Source of the DNA: Sphaerisporangium siamense
GTDB lineage: Bacteria > Actinomycetota > Actinomycetes > Streptosporangiales > Streptosporangiaceae
DNA: 64,000 nt
Assembly (NCBI RefSeq): GCF_014205275.1
Contig: NZ_JACHND010000001.1
Location: 6,014,001-6,078,000, forward strand
Direction: 5' to 3'
Shown: positions 60,726 through 64,000 of the stretch, piece after piece
Position numbering within the stretch: the stretch's first letter is position 1
Layout of the letters: each line of letters opens with the position of its first letter
Made by a program: the position numbers and the translations under genes
Notes under the pieces: model-generated
Told to the model about the DNA's origin: nothing
What the model saw: only the letters and a program-made list of their open reading frames with translations
The model's database searches: none

Positions 60726-61739
60726 CTACCCCGCGGCCGTGCGGCGGAGCATGGGCAGGACGGCCCCGCCGAGCAGTTCGACGCCGCGGTCGTCGGTGAG
60801 GCCGTGCGGCGTGCCGAACTCCACCCGGCTCACCCCCGCGTCGATGAGGGCCTGCGCCTGGGCGGCCACCTGCTCGGGGGTGCCGGAGAAGGCGAACAGG
60901 TCGAGCACGTCGCCGGGGATCAGCGCGCCCGCCTCCTCGTCCCGGCCCGCGGCGACCAGTTCCTTCACCCGGGCCACCAGGTCGGCGGGCACCCGGGCGA
61001 CCGGGTCCAGGTCGGCCACGACGGCCAGGTACATGGCGACCTCGGCGCGGGCCCGGGCGCGGGCGGCGGCTCCGTCGGCGTCCACGACGGTCACCGCGCC
61101 GAACACCAGGCCCACCGCGTCCGGGTCCCGCCCGGCGGGACCGGTCCCGGCGCGCACCCGGTCGCGCGCCACCGGCACCATGGCCGGGTTGGCGCTGCCG
61201 CCCACCTTGATCTCGTCGGCGATCCGCCCGGCCAGCGCCGCGCCCCGCGGCCCCCAGGCGCCGATCAGCAGCGGCGGGCGCCGGCGGCGCACGGCGTAAC
61301 GCAGGCGCGTCCCCGGCGCGAGGCGGAACACCTCGCCCTCGAAGCCGGCGTCGTCGCCCGCCAGCAGCCGGCGGACGACCTCGGCGGCCTCGGCGAGCGC
61401 GGTCAGCGGGCGGGGCTGGGCGACGCCGACCTCGCCGAGCCAGGTGCCGCGGGCCAACCCCAGGTACGCGCGGCCGTCCGAGGCGAGGTCCAGTGCCGCG
61501 ACCTGGCCCGCGATCTCGTACGGGGCCATCGAGTAGGGGTTGAGGCAGGCGGGGCCGAGCCGGACGCGCTCGGTGGCCGCGGCCATCTCCAGCAGCGGGA
61601 AGATCGGCGGCTGGTACATCAGGTCGCCGAAGACGCTGATCACGTCGAACCCGTGGTCCTCCGCGCGGCGCGCCAGCCGGGCGTAGTCCCCGGGCCTCTT
61701 GTCGCTCTGCAACCCGAGCCCGATCTCGACATCCCTCAT
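60726..61739 (-). CDS. LLM-class F420-dependent oxidoreductase (MER-like)
   Basis: 337 aa from the ATG at 61737-61739 five bases after GGAGGAG. Motifs IGLGLQSDKRPGDYARLARR, VFGDLMYQPPIFPLLEMAAA and LASDGRAYLGLARGTWLGEV resemble methylene-tetrahydromethanopterin reductase-like F420 enzymes. It is followed closely by the formamidase-like gene on the same strand, so the two may be cotranscribed. Substrate unknown. Confidence 0.85.
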   Translation of the reverse strand: MRDVEIGLGLQSDKRPGDYARLARRAEDHGFDVISVFGDLMYQPPIFPLLEMAAATERVRLGPACLNPYSMAPYEIAGQVAALDLASDGRAYLGLARGTWLGEVGVAQPRPLTALAEAAEVVRRLLAGDDAGFEGEVFRLAPGTRLRYAVRRRRPPLLIGAWGPRGAALAGRIADEIKVGGSANPAMVPVARDRVRAGTGPAGRDPDAVGLVFGAVTVVDADGAAARARARAEVAMYLAVVADLDPVARVPADLVARVKELVAAGRDEEAGALIPGDVLDLFAFSGTPEQVAAQAQALIDAGVSRVEFGTPHGLTDDRGVELLGGAVLPMLRRTAAG

Positions 61740-61852
61740 GCCGACTCCTCCGCTTCCTCCGCCATGGATTCGTCCCCCCTCTTCTCCCCCGTCCGGCACG
61801 CCGTGAGCGACCGGCGCGGGGTCGCGGGGGCCCGCCGGTCCGCAGGCGACGG

Positions 61853-62278
61853 CTAGGTGAGGTCGGAGGAGTTCATCCGGCGGCGGCGAGTGCGTTCGAC
61901 GCGCATGATCAGCCGCTCCTCCGGGTCCGGGCAGGCGAACAGGGCGTCCTGCGCGAGCCAGTCGCCCGAGGCCAGGTCGCGCTGCTTGGCCGCCAGGAAC
62001 GGCAGCACGGCGGCCAGCGCGTACACGCAGAAATGCCTGCCGTCAGGCAGCCGCAGGTGGGCGCTGCGCTCCAGGGTGAAGCAGTCGCCGACCGCCATCC
62101 CGCACACGGACCTGCCCTCGATGCGATCGACGACCACCCGCAGGTCGAACAGCTCCATGTCCCCATGGTCGTGCTGGTCGTGCTCCTGGCCGCCGGTCGG
62201 CCCGGTCCCGTGCCGCCGCGCGTCCCCCCTCCCGTCCCCGGGCTCCGCGGCTCCGGCGTTATGGTCGCGGGCGGTCAC
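61853..62278 (-). CDS. TIGR04076-family protein with His/Asp-rich N-terminus
   Basis: 141 aa from a GTG overlapping the amidohydrolase stop (GTGA); an ATG at 62156-62158 would give a 101-aa form starting at the conserved domain. That domain (MELFDLRVVVDRIEGRSVCG, then GDCFTLERSAHLRLPDGRHF) fits TIGR04076. The linker before it has QEHDQHDHGD, which could bind metal. Function unknown; coupling to the amidohydrolase is suggested by the overlap. Confidence 0.7.
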   Translation of the reverse strand: MTARDHNAGAAEPGDGRGDARRHGTGPTGGQEHDQHDHGDMELFDLRVVVDRIEGRSVCGMAVGDCFTLERSAHLRLPDGRHFCVYALAAVLPFLAAKQRDLASGDWLAQDALFACPDPEERLIMRVERTRRRRMNSSDLT

Positions 62279-63525
62279 GGGCGGCCCGCCGTGTCGTCGC
62301 GGACGATCTCTCCGCCCTTCATCACCCAGCGGACGCCGCGGAAGGCCGAGGCGGAGGCGAGGGGGTCGTCGTCCATGGCGACGAGGTCGGCGTACCTGCC
62401 GGGCTCGACGGCGCCGATGTCGGCCTCGGCGCCGAGCCAGCGGGCGGGGCCGAGCGTCGCGGCGCGCAGCGCGCCGGCCGGGCCGAGCCCGGCCTCGGCC
62501 ATGTGCTCCAGCTCGCGCACCGTGGCGTTGGTGCCCTCGAAGGACCAGAACGGCGGCATGTCGCTGCCGAGCAGCACCGTGACGCCCTCGGCCAGCGCCA
62601 TGGCGTAGCTCTCCAGGTGCCTCGGCCCCGCGCCGAGCGAGCGCTCCCGCATCCACGCGGGCACGCCCAGCTCGTCGAAGAACGCCCCGCAGCGCGTGAC
62701 GACGAGCGTCGGGACGAGCGCGGTGCCCTGCCGGGCCATCGCGGCGGCGACGTCGGGGGTGAGCTGGTAGCCGTGCTCGACGCAGTCCAGGCCGAGCTTC
62801 ACGGCCTCGGCGATGACGGGCGCGGGCCCGGCGTGCGCGGTGACCTTGCGCCCCCAGGCGTGCGCCGTCTCAATGACGGCGGCCATCTCGTCGGTGAAGA
62901 GCTGCGGGGTGTCGATGCGCTCGTGCTCACCCGCGATGCCGCCGGAGATCATGACCTTGATGAGGTCGGCGCCCGCCTTGATCTGGGCGCGGACGCCCCG
63001 CCGGAACTCCTCGGGGCCGTCGCACTCCAGGGTGTCGGTGCCCTCGTGGCCGTGCCCGCCGGTGCAGACGAGCGCACGCCCGGCGGTGTGGATCCGCGGC
63101 CCGGGGACGCGGCCGGCGTCGATCGCGCGCCGCAGCGCGAAGTCGGCGTGGTCCTTCTCGGCCACGCACCGCACGGTGGTCACCCCGCAGTGCAGCGTGC
63201 GCCGGGCGCCGTCGGCCATGTAGAGGGCCAGGTCGTGCGGGCCGAGCGCCTTGACGCCCTCCCCGCCGGGCCCGGGCAGCGACAGCGACAGGTGGGTGTG
63301 CATGTTGACCAGCCCCGGCGTGAGATACCCCCCACCGAGATCGACCCGCACGGCCCCGGGCGCCCGGGCCACCACCTCGGCGCGGGCCCCGACGGCGGCG
63401 ATCCGCTCCCCCCGCACGAGGACGGCCGCGTCCCGGACCGGCTCCGCGCCCTCGGCCGCCCTGCCGTCGACCACCGTGCAGTTGACGATGACCCTCTCGA
63501 CGGCCTGCCCGCCCTCGTCGCCCAT
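62275..63525 (-). CDS. Metal-dependent amidohydrolase
   Basis: 416 aa from the ATG at 63523-63525 six bases after GGGGAG. Metal-binding motif LVNMHTHLSLS, the Lys in AGADLIKVMISGG, His in VTAHAGPAPV and DCVEHGYQL, and Asp in VTVLLGSDMPPFW are all present, as in the imidazolonepropionase/Xaa-Pro dipeptidase-like group. The C-terminal segment GRYADLVAMDDDPLASASAF is family typical. The substrate is a cyclic or linear amide; which one is not evident. Confidence 0.9.
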   Translation of the reverse strand: MGDEGGQAVERVIVNCTVVDGRAAEGAEPVRDAAVLVRGERIAAVGARAEVVARAPGAVRVDLGGGYLTPGLVNMHTHLSLSLPGPGGEGVKALGPHDLALYMADGARRTLHCGVTTVRCVAEKDHADFALRRAIDAGRVPGPRIHTAGRALVCTGGHGHEGTDTLECDGPEEFRRGVRAQIKAGADLIKVMISGGIAGEHERIDTPQLFTDEMAAVIETAHAWGRKVTAHAGPAPVIAEAVKLGLDCVEHGYQLTPDVAAAMARQGTALVPTLVVTRCGAFFDELGVPAWMRERSLGAGPRHLESYAMALAEGVTVLLGSDMPPFWSFEGTNATVRELEHMAEAGLGPAGALRAATLGPARWLGAEADIGAVEPGRYADLVAMDDDPLASASAFRGVRWVMKGGEIVRDDTAGRP

Positions 63526-63545
63526 CCCCGCTCCCCTGTGACGCC

Positions 63546-63558
63546 GGATGTTCATGAA
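63546..63558. promoter_or_regulatory. GGATGTTCATGAA repeat, copy 1
   Basis: Thirteen bases containing the palindrome TTCATGAA, about 20 bp upstream of the amidohydrolase start; identical to copy 2 at 63635-63647. Confidence 0.55.
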
Positions 63559-63562
63559 CAAA

Positions 63563-63583
63563 CGCGCGGGGCGTCCCCGCGCG
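63563..63583 (-). promoter_or_regulatory. GC hairpin in the amidohydrolase leader
   Basis: CGCGCGGGG pairs with CCCCGCGCG over a 3-nt loop, between the two TTCATGAA repeats and upstream of the start codon. It may lie in the mRNA leader. Confidence 0.4.
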
Positions 63584-63634
63584 ATTCAGCCGTTCAGCGA
63601 CTATATCCAGAGGAATGCCCGGCGGGTCAGACCG

Positions 63635-63647
63635 GGATGTTCATGAA
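63635..63647. promoter_or_regulatory. GGATGTTCATGAA repeat, copy 2
   Basis: Exact second copy of the 13-mer with palindrome TTCATGAA, 89 bp from copy 1; the pair could be bound by one regulator. Confidence 0.55.
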
Positions 63648-63690
63648 ATTTCACGGCGACGCCCGCCGTGGGGCGAGGACGGCGGGCCGG

Positions 63691-63710
63691 GCCCGGCGCC
63701 CTCGCCGGGC
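63691..63710 (-). terminator. Hairpin after the amino-acid binding-protein gene
   Basis: GCCCGGCG and CGCCGGGC form a perfect 8-bp stem with loop CCCT just past the stop codon on the minus strand. Confidence 0.6.
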
Positions 63711-63719
63711 GCGCCGGCG

Positions 63720-64000
63720 TCAGCCGCAGCCCTCGAACTGGGGCACGGTGAAGGTCAGGGCCAGGCCCGAGCGTGCGAACCAGCGTTCCAGCAGGCGTTT
63801 GGCGGTGCCGTCCTGGTACATCTCGGTGATGGCCTTGTTGACCGCCTCGCAGCCGTCGACGTCACCGTTGCGGATGCCCACGCCGTAGCGCTCGTCGCTG
63901 AACGGCGCGTTGACGATGGTGGTGCCCGGCGTGGCGAACCCGGCCAGAATCAGGTCGTCGGTCGAGACGGCGTCCACCTTGCCCGCGCGCAGGTCCGACA
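63720..64000 (-). CDS. Amino-acid ABC transporter substrate-binding protein, family 3 (5' part outside window)
   Basis: About 93 C-terminal residues are visible; the frame is open at the right edge. DLRAGKVDAVSTDDLILAGF, DERYGVGIRNGD and ITEMYQDGTAKRLLERWF match the C-terminal lobe of family-3 periplasmic binding proteins for glutamate, glutamine or related amino acids (GluB type). Two cysteines (GCEAVNKAI and EGCG at the very end) probably form a disulfide. The rest of the transporter would lie to the right. Confidence 0.85.
   Translation of the reverse strand, partial: SDLRAGKVDAVSTDDLILAGFATPGTTIVNAPFSDERYGVGIRNGDVDGCEAVNKAITEMYQDGTAKRLLERWFARSGLALTFTVPQFEGCG

Noticed and set aside
1-64000. 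Insertion sequences, prophage, tRNA or rRNA genes
   Set aside because: No transposase, integrase or phage structural motifs, terminal inverted repeats, tRNA-like cloverleafs or rRNA signatures were recognised.

Overview
The window is very GC-rich DNA with dense overlapping genes (ATGA/GTGA junctions), many GTG and some TTG starts, an egtABCD ergothioneine cluster, several luciferase-like (probably F420-dependent) oxidoreductases, a SigK/RskA-type sigma/anti-sigma pair and an IcmF fused mutase. Together these point to a filamentous actinomycete, most likely Streptosporangiales or a near relative. That placement is inferred from gene content only. I see no rRNA, tRNA, CRISPR array, insertion sequence or prophage; this looks like ordinary chromosome with accessory patches.

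Layout. 1-601: end of a membrane-anchored protein with a septum-formation-like domain. 1025-6068: an apparent operon of uncharacterised genes: a coiled-coil protein, a low-complexity small ORF, a PD-(D/E)XK nuclease with a Cas4/RecB-like cysteine set, a 489-aa protein of no recognised family, and a compact SF1 helicase. This is the best candidate for an undescribed nucleic-acid processing or defence module. 6097-11176: small membrane protein, Ppx/GppA phosphatase, DUF3592 protein, a drug exporter divergent from its TetR regulator with two matching palindromic operators, and a second TetR gene with a 22-bp palindrome at its start. 11329-16840: leftward sugar ABC operon (binding protein, two permeases, ROK-like kinase, GntR/HutC regulator, SIS protein). 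17092-20920: MOSC protein, two overlapping small genes and a NarL-type two-component pair. 21140-24355: icmF behind a long inverted repeat. 24498-29209: DUF1206 protein, ModB/ModC-like transporter genes without ModA, a 50-aa coiled-coil peptide and a stand-alone LanC-like cyclase with a Cys-Cys-Gly zinc motif. 29210-29959: noncoding DNA with a tandem repeat of about 78 bp.

29960-35553: a methionine-salvage group: mtnA-like isomerase, nucleoside hydrolase, mtnC, mtnB, an LLM oxidoreductase and mtnD. 35666-37032: sigK and rskA-type anti-sigma. 37342-40903: three consecutive LLM flavin enzymes. 41023-43941: methyltransferase, HAD-like protein, secreted glycerophosphodiesterase and a secreted small protein. 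44643-49048: egtABCD. 49067-51271: a 734-aa protein with a TetR-like N-terminus and a TPR-like body. 51554-57095: three-subunit molybdenum hydroxylase (xanthine dehydrogenase/PaoABC type) followed by a FUSC membrane protein, divergent from an XRE-cupin regulator. 57984-60702: tryptophan 2,3-dioxygenase, an Lrp/AsnC regulator and a kynurenine-formamidase-like hydrolase with an AroQ-like N-terminal domain. 60726-63525: an MER-like LLM enzyme, a TIGR04076 protein and an amidohydrolase. 63720-64000: C-terminus of an amino-acid ABC binding protein.

Themes linking distant genes are molybdenum (ModBC, MOSC protein, hydroxylase), sulfur/thiol metabolism (ergothioneine, methionine salvage, possibly the LLM trio) and the upper kynurenine pathway. 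All calls come from reading the sequence; no database search was run.
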